NCBI GenBank assembly: GCA_963773875.1
Contig: CAVZCV010000020.1
Span: 124,001-188,000, forward strand
Length of the DNA stretch: 64,000 nucleotides
DNA from: CAVTYH01 sp963773875
GTDB taxonomy: Bacteria; Planctomycetota; Planctomycetia; Pirellulales; JADZDJ01
Direction: 5' to 3'
Shown: positions 19,252 through 28,543 of the stretch, one piece after another
How positions within the stretch are numbered: position 1 is the first letter of the stretch
Layout: each line of letters opens with the position of its first letter
Translations under genes and position numbers: made by a program
Notes under the pieces: generated by a model
Databases searched by the model: none
What the model saw: only the letters and a program-made list of their open reading frames with translations
Told to the model about the DNA's origin: nothing

Positions 19252-20791
19252 TCGAATGGCACGTAGTTGTCGCTTAACGTGTGGCCCTGAATTGATATAG
19301 ATAAAAAGGGCCTCCGTTGCCTAGATGGAGTTGTCACACACCCATCACCGGCAAGGAGGCCTCACGATGTCGTTTTCTAATCACGGACGATTCCGTCAGC
19401 AAGTGCGTTTTCTGCGGCGGCAATTCCTGCAGGATGGCGAACTGCCGTTCACCGATGTGTTGTCCGAGGGAACGGTAACGCAAGCATTGAAAGCGTTGAG
19501 CGTCGTCTGGCTCGACCGAGTTTATTCGCCGTTGGTCACGCTGTGGATCTTCCTGGCGCAAGTCTTGAGCCAGGACCATTCCTGTCGTGCAGCCGTCGCT
19601 CGCTTGATTGCTCATCGCGTCTCACGAGGACAACGTGCCTGCTCAGCGGAAACCGGCGCTTATTGCCAAGCAAGGAAACGACTCCCCGAGGAGTTTTTTG
19701 CACACGTAGCACGTAAAGCTGGACAGTCCTTGGATCACAGCGCCAAGAAAGAGTGGCTTTGGAAACATCGCCGCGTCCTGGCCTACGACGGCTCGACGGT
19801 ATCGATGCCAGATACCGCGGATAACCAACAAGCCTATCCGCAACCTCCGCAGCAGGAGCCAGGACTTGGTTTTCCGCTGGCACGCGTCGCGGCCTTCTTT
19901 TCGCTCTCCTGCGGAGCCGTACTCGACTTGGCTATCTGCAGCAATGCCGGCAAAGGCCACAGCGAGTTGGGGATGCTGCGCCGGTTGTGGAATCTCCTGC
20001 GTCCAGGCGACATTCTGCTTGCCGACCGCTACATGTGCGCCTGGCACGAAATCCACCTGCTCAAGCAACGTGGGATCGACTCGGTCACTCGCCTCCATCA
20101 TTGCCGTAGAGTCGATTTCAGGCGCGGTAAGCGTCTGGGAAAAGGCGATCATATCGTCTAGTGGCCCAGGCCCTACATCCGATCGCTCAGTAGATTTGCT
20201 CAAAAGCAACTGCCAGCGTTGCTCACCGTACGCGAGACACGAGTGCTGGTTCGGCAATCTGGATTCCGCAGCCGCAAGTTGATTATCGTGACGACATTGC
20301 TCGACGCGGAGGAGGTTACGCGCCAGCGACCTCGCAGAGCTCTATCGCGCTCGCTGGAACGCCGAACTCGATCTGCGGTCGCTCAAGCAAACCATGCAGA
20401 TGGACATCCTGCGTTGCAAGACGCCGGAACTCGTGCGGAAGGAAATCTGGACACACATCCTGGCCTACAATCTCATCCGCACGATCATCGCTCAGGCCGC
20501 GGCCAGGCACAGCGTTGAGCCAAGAACAGTCAGCTTCAAGGGCGCAATTCAAACCCTGGAAGCCTTCCAACCACTGATCGCCGCACAAGGCGATTGCTCA
20601 TGGTCCCGCCGCAGTCTCTACGATCAGTTGCTCGCCGCTGTCGTTACTCATCGGGTCGCTGATAGACCCAATCGTTTTGAACCACGCCAGCGAAAACGCA
20701 GACAAAAGAAGTACGATCGAATGATGAAACCGAGGAACCAACTCAAACGAGAAATGCTGAAAGGAGTTAGATGAAACTACGTGCCATTCGA
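19252..20791 (+). mobile_element. IS4-family insertion sequence
   Basis: Perfect 17-bp inverted repeats bound the element: TCGAATGGCACGTAGTT at 19252-19268 and its complement at 20775-20791 (about 1540 bp in all). It carries one transposase gene. No target-site duplication is seen, because the right side is the broken end of an integrase gene and the left side resembles the interspersed repeat. This suggests that the two ends now lie in sequences that were not originally adjacent. Confidence 0.85.
19367..20774 (+). pseudogene. tnp: IS4-family transposase (stop codon and frameshift)
   Basis: The ATG at 19367 has a GGAGG ribosome site. The DDE core is present: LAYDGSTVSMPDTADNQQAY (first Asp), GDILLADRYMCAW (second Asp), and YRARWNAELDLRSLK, which satisfies the IS4 Y-(2)-R-(3)-E-(6)-K signature with the catalytic Glu. 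An in-frame TAG at 20159-20161 and a frameshift near 20322 interrupt the gene. The C-terminal region resumes to the stop at 20772-20774. A nonsense codon plus a shift makes inactivity more likely here than in the ISL3 element, although the shift alone could be a read error. Confidence 0.85.
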
Positions 20792-21513
20792 TGCTCCGTC
20801 TTGTGGCTGGACGGCGTGTATTCCCAAATTGGCCCGCACATATTGATGTCACAAGCGCGCATGCACAGAACTTCGCCAGAGCGCATGCCGGTCAGCAGTT
20901 GAAGCTGGACCATGCCCCATACCGGGCGTGAGACGTACGGCCGAATGGCGTCGATTGCAGACTGCGGCACTGGTCCAACGGGCTCGGATTCAATGGCGCG
21001 GCAACGGCCCGCCTGGAGCCCCTGGACGGCTTCCAGCGCCGTCAGGATCGTGGCAGGAATCAACTCTTCAGCGACAGCCCAGCGGCACATGCGGCGAATG
21101 CGGCTGATGTTCTTGTTAATAGACGTGCGACAAAGATCCGCCTCGATCATGCGCTGGCGAACGGCCTTCAGCCGCTTGGGCCCAAACTCACGGGCTCGCG
21201 TGCGGCCCGCGGCAGCAATGACGAATCGCAGCGCATTCCTGATGCAGCCGACTTCGGATGTCTCGCGGCCATCCTTCCGATAGTGCTGCTTCGCATGTTC
21301 CAAATACGACAGTGCCAAATCGTCGATCGTCAGCGCGTATCGATCGGCGTCGCAGTTACGAATCCGCCATTCGGCGATCAGATCGTTATAGCGCTCGTAA
21401 GACGCTGGCGAACCGTGTGGACCCAAGTAGATGTCGCGTCGGTCGATCGTGACGCGGGCCTGCCCTGTGGCCTTGTGAAGTGAATAAGCGGGCGGGCGAA
21501 GTTTCCCGGACAT
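20792..21513 (-). pseudogene. Tyrosine recombinase/integrase, N-terminal part, truncated by IS4
   Basis: From the ATG at 21513, about 240 residues remain: an N-terminal Arm/SAM-like core-binding domain (YLEHAKQHYRKDGRETSEV..., SINKNISRIRRMCRWAVAEE) and the start of the catalytic domain with LLTGMRSGEVL, which carries the first catalytic Arg. The frame ends at WEYTPSSHKTEH, where the IS4 right end begins, so the His-Arg and Tyr residues are lost. The gene starts about 120 bp from the 3' end of tRNA-Pro and points away from it, the usual layout for an island integrated at a tRNA gene. Confidence 0.9.
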
Positions 21514-21631
21514 CGCGGCGTTCTCCCTGTGGAGTGTGGTAGAAAAGGTGGTAGTAACCAGCTTTTCACGCCGCGCCGCCGCTAATGGCGGGTGAACCTA
21601 TCTCTAGGTACCAGCATGACTTGCTATCCAA

Positions 21632-21706
21632 TCGGGGCGACAGGATTTGAACCTGCGACCTCTTGACCCCCAGTCAAGCGCGCTATCCAGGCTGCGCCAC
21701 GCCCCG
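21632..21706 (-). tRNA. tRNA-Pro(GGG)
   Basis: The minus strand folds into a cloverleaf: acceptor stem CGGGGCG/CGCCCCG, anticodon stem CTTGA/TCAAG with loop CTGGGGG (anticodon GGG), T-arm with GGTTCAAATCC, and discriminator A. No CCA is encoded. The 3' end faces the integrase and the island. The other attachment-site copy was not found in the window. Confidence 0.95.
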
Positions 21707-21935
21707 GTGATTCTGGCAGTTATTCGGGCAAATTCAGTCCGCCGATTGCTGGGCGGACCGTCGTTCATTTTGCCAATTGGGGATTTGGCTTTCGGCTGTG
21801 CAAGCCATTTTGAACGAAGGAATATCCTACCGTGGCGCAGGATTGCTGTCGAGATTCGACACAACGTTCGTCTGCGTTTGTCGCTGGGCTTGGACCGTAC
21901 GCAGTCCAAACTCCTTGCATCGGGGGAATTCCGTC

Positions 21936-22366
21936 TCAGTCAGGCTCATGGAAAATCGCATCGATCGCTCGGCCAAGTTTGCCCGGAAAAAGTATCCGGA
22001 TGTCGGCCCCGGAAACATAAATTGCCGTCCATGTCGTGAACCAGTGTCGCTCCCGATGGCAGTCGTCGACGACGCTCCATGGAATGAACAGCTTTGGATG
22101 ACATACACGGAATGGCCACAGGATCGCAATGGCAATGCCCTCTGCGTTTACGCGGACAAACAAACAGCTTCCATAATCAACTGGAAAGAGCCGGCGGCGC
22201 ATCGACATCGACACAAATCGATACAGTTCGCCCGCGCCGTTGCCTGTTCCGCGGTACCACTTCGCTAGTGCGTGCCATCCACCAATGCGCAGAGAGAGAC
22301 GCAAACTATCAACCACATCACCGCAAACAACGGTAAAACCCAACGTGGATCGAGCGTTTGTTGCAC
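21936..22366 (-). CDS. Conserved hypothetical membrane-anchored protein (probable frameshift)
   Basis: The body reads RIGGWHALAKWYRGTGNGAG, FVSMSMRRRLFPVDYGSCLF, ILWPFRVCHPKLFIPWSVV. This resembles a widespread family of short uncharacterised proteins with an N-terminal membrane helix. In the frame that encodes the body no helix is present, but the neighbouring frame supplies one (RWVLPLFAVMWLIVCVSL), joining at a TCTCTC run near 22290. The proposed start is GTG at 22366, with AGAGGA upstream. The function is unknown. It is the first gene to the right of the tRNA and so probably belongs to the core chromosome. Confidence 0.55.
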
Positions 22367-22607
22367 GACGAAAGGCATTCCTCTTTTTGATCGATGGACA
22401 GACTTAAAGCAATGCCTTTTCAGGTGGCCTCTTTTCCTTCTTGAATTCCGGCCAATGCCGTGCTATAGTGTACATATATTTCGTTAACGTCACTGTTACC
22501 AGCGGTCTTGGCCCCCAACCAGTCACGACAGTCGCTTTCAATCCCCGAATTTCCCTTACGCCGACACGCTGCGCCCAGTTAGGGTGGCGTTGGGCCAGAA
22601 ATTCGTG

Positions 22608-22938
22608 GCGACAAAACTCGATTTGTCGCAACGGTCATGGCTGCGACGGGATCGGACTCGAGGCGGCGATATGGACACGAAGAAAGGTGCGTTTGTCCTT
22701 CAATATTGCGTCAACAAAGCGCTTTTTGCGACAAAATATTGCCGAGTTTTGTCATGGACAATGCGGTCAAAGTCCCGTGTTTTCACCTACCGCTTATGCG
22801 CAGCGCACGACACAATTCGGAATTGTGTCGCAGAAACATCGTTTCCCGGATTTCGCGACAACATTAATTCGCTCGAAAATTGTCGAGCCAATGTCACGCC
22901 AGATCCGCGCCGATTGCGGAAGTGCGACGACAAAATTA
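22608..22938. promoter_or_regulatory. Series of GCGACAA / TTGTCGC dyads upstream of ndh
   Basis: In the 600-bp gap before ndh, related inverted repeats recur: GCGACAAA...TTTGTCGC at 22608-22629; GACAAAA...TTTTGTC at 22730-22753; a perfect 11-bp-arm palindrome CGACACAATTC-G-GAATTGTGTCG at 22808-22830; CGACAA...TTGTCG at 22856-22885; and a weaker CGACAAAATTATCG at about 22926. They may be operators for one regulator or remnants of a small repeat. The regulator is unknown. No gene was recognised in this gap. Confidence 0.5.
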
Positions 22939-22964
22939 TCGTGGCATTGGCTTTGGGTACATTT

Positions 22965-24311
22965 ATGGCAAAACCTTCCCTTCCTCGCATCGTAGTCATC
23001 GGCGGCGGTTTCGGCGGATTGAACGTGGTTCGCGCCTTGCGCAAGGCACCGGTGCAAGTGACGCTCGTCGATCGGCGAAATTTTCATCTGTTCCAGCCGC
23101 TTTTGTATCAAGTGGCTACCGGGGCGCTCTCGCCAGCGAATATTGCGGCTCCGCTGCGGGGCGTATTCAAGCGGCAAAAAAATGCGGAGGTGCTGCTCGG
23201 CGAGGTGCTAAGCATTGATGCGCAGAATCGGAAGGTCGTTTTGTGCGACGGTGATGTACCGTACGACACGCTGGTGATTGCCACCGGCGTCAGCCATCAA
23301 TATTTCGGAAACGACCAGTGGGAACCGCTGGCGCCGGGATTAAAGACAATCGAGGACGCCACTTCAATGCGGCGGAGAATTCTCACGGCGTTCGAAGAAG
23401 CGGAGCGAGAAACCGATCCGGCGAAAGTTCGCGCATGGCTGACCTTCGTCGTAGTGGGGGGCGGACCAACCGGGGTGGAATTGGCGGGAATGCTTTGTGA
23501 ACTTTCCCGCGAAACCTTGCGAGGCAATTTCCGCCGCATCGATGCGGCGAGTGCCGAAGTGATTTTAATCGAGGCGACCGACCGCATTCTGCCAAGCTAT
23601 CCGCCAGCGCTTTCGGCCAAAGCGGCTCGATCGCTTGAGCGATTGGGAACCATTGTGCGGGTTGGCACGCGAGTCACGAACATCGAGCGGCATTTCGTGC
23701 GCGTGGAAACCGGTGGTTCATCGCAGTCAACAATACAAACTGAAAACATCGGCACGCGAACTGTGCTGTGGGCGGCCGGCGTCCAGGCTTCTCCGCTGGG
23801 GAAAGCCGTGGCCGAAGCGACTGGAGCGAAACTCGACCGCGCTGGCCGCGTAGTTGTCGAGCCTGATTGCTCTGTGCCACAGAACCCCGATATTTTCGTA
23901 ATTGGCGATCTGGCGAATTTCACCGGCGCCGATGGAAAACCACTGCCGGGTGTCGCGCAAACGGCAATTCAGCAGGGTCGCTATGTGGCGAAGCTGATCA
24001 AAGCGCGGCTGCACGGCCAAACGTTGCCACCGTTTGAGTACCGAAATTTAGGCAGCCTCGCGACAATTGGTCGACATGCTGCGGTGGCTGATTTCGGCTG
24101 GATGCGACTTTCCGGCTGGTTGGCCTGGTGGCTATGGTTGCTGGTGCACCTGATGCACATCGTCCAGTTTCAGAATCGACTGCTGGTGCTCGTGCAGTGG
24201 TTGTGGCTGTACGTTACGCGCAATCGGGCGGCGCGGCTGATTACGGAAGTGCCAGCCGAGAATGATCCAATCGGCTGCGAAAAGGCCAGAACAAATGTCA
24301 GCGATCAATAG
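22965..24311 (+). CDS. ndh: Type II NADH:quinone oxidoreductase (NDH-2)
   Basis: About 448 residues from the ATG at 22965. The frame stays open upstream, but that extension has no protein character. Two dinucleotide-binding motifs are seen: IVVIGGGFGGLNVVRAL for FAD near the N-terminus and FVVVGGGPTGVELAGML for NADH in mid-protein, with FVIGDLANF as the second FAD contact. The C-terminal region has an amphipathic/hydrophobic anchor (GWLAWWLWLLVHLMHIVQF) typical of NDH-2. The enzyme passes electrons from NADH to quinone at the inner membrane without pumping protons. The dyads upstream may regulate it. Confidence 0.93.
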   Translation: MAKPSLPRIVVIGGGFGGLNVVRALRKAPVQVTLVDRRNFHLFQPLLYQVATGALSPANIAAPLRGVFKRQKNAEVLLGEVLSIDAQNRKVVLCDGDVPYDTLVIATGVSHQYFGNDQWEPLAPGLKTIEDATSMRRRILTAFEEAERETDPAKVRAWLTFVVVGGGPTGVELAGMLCELSRETLRGNFRRIDAASAEVILIEATDRILPSYPPALSAKAARSLERLGTIVRVGTRVTNIERHFVRVETGGSSQSTIQTENIGTRTVLWAAGVQASPLGKAVAEATGAKLDRAGRVVVEPDCSVPQNPDIFVIGDLANFTGADGKPLPGVAQTAIQQGRYVAKLIKARLHGQTLPPFEYRNLGSLATIGRHAAVADFGWMRLSGWLAWWLWLLVHLMHIVQFQNRLLVLVQWLWLYVTRNRAARLITEVPAENDPIGCEKARTNVSDQ

Positions 24312-24317
24312 AAACGA

Positions 24318-24348
24318 AAGAACCGTTGAGCAAAGCCCAACAGTTCTT
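24318..24348 (-). terminator. Hairpin between convergent ndh and iscA-like genes
   Basis: AAGAACCGTTG and CAACAGTTCTT form an 11-bp stem with one mismatch and a 9-nt loop. On the minus strand the hairpin is followed by a T-rich TCGTTTCT, so it could end the leftward iscA-like transcript. The T-tract is weak. Confidence 0.5.
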
Positions 24349-24399
24349 GAAAAGTCATTGATTGACAGGATTCACGCGCAGCCGAAAATGGCTGTTGTG

Positions 24400-24732
24400 T
24401 TATGCCTGGAACGAGCTACCGCAACCGCAACTCTTCGTGGCGTTAGGGTTGTCGAACGTGAAACCGCGTTTTTCCAAGCCTTCGTAGAAATCGACCGTCG
24501 TGCCATCAAGATACAAAGCGCTCTTCTTATCGACGACCAGCGTTACTCCGTGGCAATCGTATTTTGAATCGGCCTTGTCGTCGTACTTTTGGTCAAAACC
24601 CAAGCTGTATTGGAAACCGCTGCAACCGCCGCCGACAACACCGACGCGCAACACTGTAGCAGCATCGAGTTTCTGGTCGGCGATAATTTTTTGAACTTCT
24701 TTCGCGGCCCGTTCGGTAAGTGCAACTGCCAT
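24400..24732 (-). CDS. A-type iron-sulfur carrier protein (IscA/ErpA/HesB)
   Basis: 110 residues, the standard length for A-type carriers. The three conserved cysteines are Cys37 (VGGGCSGFQYSL), Cys102 and Cys104 (SCGCGSSF). The protein accepts Fe-S clusters from the scaffold and hands them to apoproteins in the cytoplasm. It lies about 125 bp downstream of the nifS-like cysteine desulfurase on the same strand, which supports a joint role in cluster assembly. Sequence alone does not separate IscA from ErpA or SufA. Confidence 0.93.
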   Translation of the reverse strand: MAVALTERAAKEVQKIIADQKLDAATVLRVGVVGGGCSGFQYSLGFDQKYDDKADSKYDCHGVTLVVDKKSALYLDGTTVDFYEGLEKRGFTFDNPNATKSCGCGSSFQA

Positions 24733-24858
24733 GATCGATTGAGCTCCTGGACTTCAAATTTAAGCGTGTTAGCGGTTGAGTCTAATAATCTTCAACCACC
24801 CAAATTATACGTTCTGCAGGGCAAAGAAAAGGCCGAGTTCCGCCGGCGCGAGTCGATT

Positions 24859-26115
24859 TTACCCAGCCATTGCAGACAGTTTTCGCAGTCGGGCGACACT
24901 TTCGGCGACGATTTCGACAGCCATCTCGACTTCAGCGGCAGAATTAAACCGACCGAGGCCGAAACGGAGGCTGCTGCGGACGGCATCGTCAGACAAACCG
25001 AGAGCTTTGAGCACGTGGCTGGGCTCAGGGTTCGCCGAGGTGCATGCGCTCCCGGAACTAACCGCGAGGCGATCTTGCATATCGAGCAACAGTGCCGCGC
25101 CTTCGACAAATGCGAACGAGACATTCAGATTGCCTGGCAATCGAAGCTCGGGGCGATGAAGCGCGGGGCCGTTGAGCACGATGTCAGGAATTTGTTCGTT
25201 GAGCCCGGCGAACAAACGATTGCGGAGCGAAAGCAATCGCGGTTGTTCTCGCTGCATTTCGTCAACGCAAAGTTCAAAGGCTCGGGCGAAGCCGGCGATA
25301 CCAGGCACGTTGGCCGTACCGCTGCGCATTCCATTCTCTTGGCCACCGCCAAAAATCTGCGGCTCAAGTTTCACCAGTGGCGCTCGACGACGAACAAAAA
25401 GAGCGCCGATTCCTTTTGGACCATACATTTTGTGCGCGGAAAAGCTCATCAAATCGGTATGCAGCGTTTCGACGTTGACAGGAAGTTTGCCAACGGCTTG
25501 CGTGGCATCGCTATGTAGCAGCACGCCACGTTCGCGACAGATGCCGCCGATTTCCGCCAGCGGTTGAATTGCGCCAATTTCATTGTTGGCCAGCATGACA
25601 GTGACGAGAACCGTGTTGGGCTGGATGGCCGCCGCCACTTGCTGGGCATCAATCAATCCAGCACGTTCGCTTCCCCCAAGGTTCACGCTCAGAAGTGTTA
25701 TGTCGCAACCGTGACGACGAAGATGCTCCAGCGGATCGAGAATTGCCTTGTGTTCCGTCGCCACGCTAATGATGTGCGGCGGCCCAAGCTGTTTCGATCG
25801 TGCTCGCTCAATGACGCCGGACAACGCCAAGTTGTTGCTTTCGGTTGCTCCGCTGGTGAATACGATTTCCCGCGGCTCAGCGCCAATGGTCGCGGCGATC
25901 GATTCGCGAGCCGCATCCACCGCTTCGCGCGCCTCCCAGCCGTACCTGTGGTTCGTGCTGCCGGCGTTACCGTAACGATCGCCAAAGTACGGCAACATCG
26001 CCTCCAGCACGCGCGGATCGACCCGCGTGGTGGATTGGTTATCCATATAAATGGGCAGATCGTTCGGCATCGTCTCATCGTACGGCGGCGATTGATTCGT
26101 CGGCTGCCGAGTCAT
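24859..26115 (-). CDS. Cysteine desulfurase, NifS/IscS type
   Basis: 418 residues of fold-type I PLP enzyme. Visible are IYMDNQSTTRVDP near the N-terminus, SGATESNN, HSDATQAVGK, the PLP-binding Lys229 in SAHKMYGPKG and the catalytic Cys358 in SSGSACTSANPEPS. The loop length fits group I (NifS/IscS) rather than SufS. It takes sulfur from L-cysteine for Fe-S clusters and thiolated tRNA. The first ATG (26115) overlaps the stop of the upstream Nudix-like gene by four bases (ATGA), implying translational coupling. A second ATG 15 codons in (MPNDLPIYMDN) fits the family's usual N-terminus better. Confidence 0.95.
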   Translation of the reverse strand: MTRQPTNQSPPYDETMPNDLPIYMDNQSTTRVDPRVLEAMLPYFGDRYGNAGSTNHRYGWEAREAVDAARESIAATIGAEPREIVFTSGATESNNLALSGVIERARSKQLGPPHIISVATEHKAILDPLEHLRRHGCDITLLSVNLGGSERAGLIDAQQVAAAIQPNTVLVTVMLANNEIGAIQPLAEIGGICRERGVLLHSDATQAVGKLPVNVETLHTDLMSFSAHKMYGPKGIGALFVRRRAPLVKLEPQIFGGGQENGMRSGTANVPGIAGFARAFELCVDEMQREQPRLLSLRNRLFAGLNEQIPDIVLNGPALHRPELRLPGNLNVSFAFVEGAALLLDMQDRLAVSSGSACTSANPEPSHVLKALGLSDDAVRSSLRFGLGRFNSAAEVEMAVEIVAESVARLRKLSAMAG

Positions 26116-26726
26116 GCAAAAAGTGCTTTAAGGCAAATTTGCGACCAGGATTCAAAGCGATCGTACCCCGCCAGAAGTTCTTGCACCGGTCGAAAACCGG
26201 CGTCAAGAATATCCTCTTCGCGATTGCGCACGGCGGGGCGATCAACATTGAACAAGTGCACAACACCCAAGTGGACCGTGCCGACCGGTGTTTCATCGTC
26301 GTTGATTAATCCTACACATCGATCGGTGAACGGCGTGTCGATAATCACTTCTTCGGCCAACTCGCGGCGCATGCCTTCGCTATATGGAACTGCATCGTCG
26401 GACACCTGGTCTTCGATCGCAATGTGGCCACCCACACCGATGCTGCGTTTGCTATGCAGTCGATTTTCGCCCATGCCTTTGCCGCGGGTGTATTGGAAAA
26501 CATGGTCGCCACCTGGCGTGCGGTGCCGAAAGATCACATAGGGTATTAGCTGCTTGAATTCGGGATTTTCCTCCATCTCGCCACGAGGCCTGTAACTTGT
26601 ATTTGCCGCATTCAGAAGTTCGCCGAGATAGCGATCAACGTCGGGAGAAAAACCTTGGAAATAACCCAATTTGCGAAATAGCGCGGTTGGCACAACGAGC
26701 ACACGCTCAGCATGGACGATTGACAT
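26112..26726 (-). CDS. Nudix-like predicted phosphoesterase (COG4112 type)
   Basis: About 204 residues from MSIVHAERVLVVPTALF at 26726; a longer start at 26798 adds an atypical leader. The conserved blocks FQGFSPDVDRYL, YRPRGEMEENPEFKQLIPYV and SIGVGGHIAIEDQ...PYSEGMRRELAEEV match the COG4112 family, whose GG...E...REL.EE segment is a divergent Nudix box. Biochemical substrates are not established; hydrolysis of a nucleoside-diphosphate derivative is the family-level expectation. Its stop overlaps the nifS start. Confidence 0.8.
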   Translation of the reverse strand: MSIVHAERVLVVPTALFRKLGYFQGFSPDVDRYLGELLNAANTSYRPRGEMEENPEFKQLIPYVIFRHRTPGGDHVFQYTRGKGMGENRLHSKRSIGVGGHIAIEDQVSDDAVPYSEGMRRELAEEVIIDTPFTDRCVGLINDDETPVGTVHLGVVHLFNVDRPAVRNREEDILDAGFRPVQELLAGYDRFESWSQICLKALFA

Positions 26727-26835
26727 GTTCGATGGTTCAGATTCGAAGTTGCGATGGGACCAAGAATGAAACTGAGCAGCAGTATAAGAAGGATGCATCC
26801 AAATGACTACCGCCCGCCGGCGAGGGGCCGATTCG

Positions 26836-27884
26836 TCAGACGATTAGCATGGCATCGCCGTAGCTATAGAACCGGTATTCCTGCCGAATTGCTTCCTCAT
26901 ACGCATGGCGAATGAGTTTATCGCCCCCGAATGTTCGGACCATGACCAAGAGTGTGCTGCGCGGCAAATGAAAATTCGTCATCAGGGCGTCGACCGATTT
27001 GAACCGGTACGGCGGCCGAATGAACAGTGTCGTTTCACCTTCCCAAGGTCGAAGCACGCCATCGCGGGAAGCGGTTTCCAACGCACGCACCGAAGTCGTG
27101 CCAACCGCGATGATTCTACCGCCGGAATGCCGTACCTGTTTAAGTCGATCGACCGTTGCAGCGTCGACCCGGCCCCATTCGCTGTGCATGTTGTGTTCAT
27201 CCAGTCGTGCGGCTTTAATCGGTTGAAATGTGCCAATCCCGACGTGCAGCGTGACTTTAGCCACGCCGATTTTTGCCGCGTCCAGACGTTTGAACAAATC
27301 GGCCGTGAAATGCAGACCCGCAGTCGGTGCTGCCGCCGAACCGCTGTGCTGAGCGAAGACGGTCTGATAGCGCAGTCGATCTTCATCTACCATTTCGCCC
27401 TTGCGAATGTACTTGGGCAGCGGCACACGTCCAATGCGCTCAAGCAGTTCCCAGGCCGATTCTTCAGAAACCGGTCGAGCGAGCCATACCCCCTCTTCCG
27501 ATTTTGCGACAAGGCGCAACTGAGTATCTTCTTGGCGCTGCGATCCAAAAGCTGAATGGTTTCGCCGGCCATCAGCTTTCCGCGAGCCTTACAAAGAATT
27601 TGCCATGCGCCGCTTGACTCGACGGTGAGAAATAACCCCTCCCATCGACCGCCGGTGCCTGGACGAAAGCCAACCATTCTCGCAGGTACAACGCGTGTAT
27701 CGTTGACGACAAGGCAATCGCCGGCTCGCAGCAATTCTGGAAGATCGCGAACGTAATGATGGGCAATTGCACCGTGTGCCCGATCGACCAACATCAATCG
27801 TGCATCACTGCGATTTGGGAGCGGATCTTGCGCAATGCGCTCATTCGGCAGATCGTAATCGTAGTCGTCGAGATCGGAATCCAC
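26836..27884 (-). CDS. queA: S-adenosylmethionine:tRNA ribosyltransferase-isomerase QueA (frameshifted)
   Basis: The N-terminus DDYDYDLPNERIAQDPLPNR and CLVVNDTRVVPAR, and the C-terminal half with TAGLHFTADLFKRL, TLHVGIGTFQPIK, EWGRVDA, VGTTSVRALETA and MTNFHLPRSTLL, are classic QueA. The two halves lie in different frames that meet at about 27534 (a CC run on the coding strand). Adding one C gives a continuous protein of about 350 residues. QueA transfers the ribosyl moiety of SAM to preQ1 in tRNA to make epoxyqueuosine. Because this is a conserved single-copy gene with all motifs kept, a consensus error is the best explanation of the shift. Confidence 0.92.
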
Positions 27885-28543
27885 GCTGCGATCATCCTTT
27901 AGGCAGTGAATAATAGTTAGCTTGCGCAGGAACTCGGTTCTCCAAAACGTCCGCTAGCACGCGCGTTGAGAAAATCAAAACGATTAGCCAGCTTTGCATT
28001 ATGCACTCCACAGATGCCTGGCACCGGTTTTCCCACAAATTGCGGCTTGACGATTCGAGTGCGACTGTCCAATATCGGTCGCTGTTTGCTGAACACCGCT
28101 GGCAAGCCGCGACGCAACCAAGCCTTCGGCCACAGGCGGAGAGTAAGCGATTGCCGTCATGCCACTGTAAGGGATTCGGTGGTCCAGGTGCAGCCGTGGT
28201 CGAATGTTCGGGCCATCGGCTGCCGGCCTTCAACCCGCGTTGGGTACAGGGACGGCCCTTGGGTTGAGGACCGATTTCATCGGCGAATGCATTCTACGTG
28301 TCTTGATTCCGCTGCCGGACAATAAAACTCCGCTTGCACTGCGGGCGTCAAACCAGTAAATACCCGCCAAGCATTCGACTCGACTTGTCGCCCGAATGCT
28401 TTGCCACGTTCGTGGTCTGAACCGCGTATGACTTGCTTGCAATCGCCGCAAACGCTGGATGCAGCTGCGCACGACCGCTTTGTGCGTTAAAATGCGCAGA
28501 TCGTCCACCCCCATTTGCCAGTGTTTTCAAGTGACTCAATGCC
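27885..28543. other. 660-bp divergent intergenic region, nothing recognised
   Basis: This is the gap between leftward queA and rightward rsmH. I checked by eye for RNase P RNA, SRP RNA and tmRNA signatures and saw none. Open frames on both strands have no recognisable family. It is unusually long for its surroundings, so an unrecognised small RNA or a frameshifted gene cannot be excluded. Confidence 0.4.

Noticed and set aside
356..21513. One integrase gene split by a 20-kb insertion, with halves at 0.4-0.9 kb and 20.8-21.5 kb
   Set aside because: The halves are in the right order and strand but share an overlapping stretch (WQYRPESHKTEH versus WEYTPSSHKTEH) that differs in both DNA and protein, so they come from two different integrases.
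22584..22964. 127-residue N-terminal extension of NDH-2
   Set aside because: The frame is open but composition is not protein-like, dyad repeats fill it, and family members start at the FAD motif near 22965.
27885..28543. RNase P RNA, SRP RNA or tmRNA in the queA-rsmH gap
   Set aside because: None of the conserved core sequences of these RNAs was seen on either strand.
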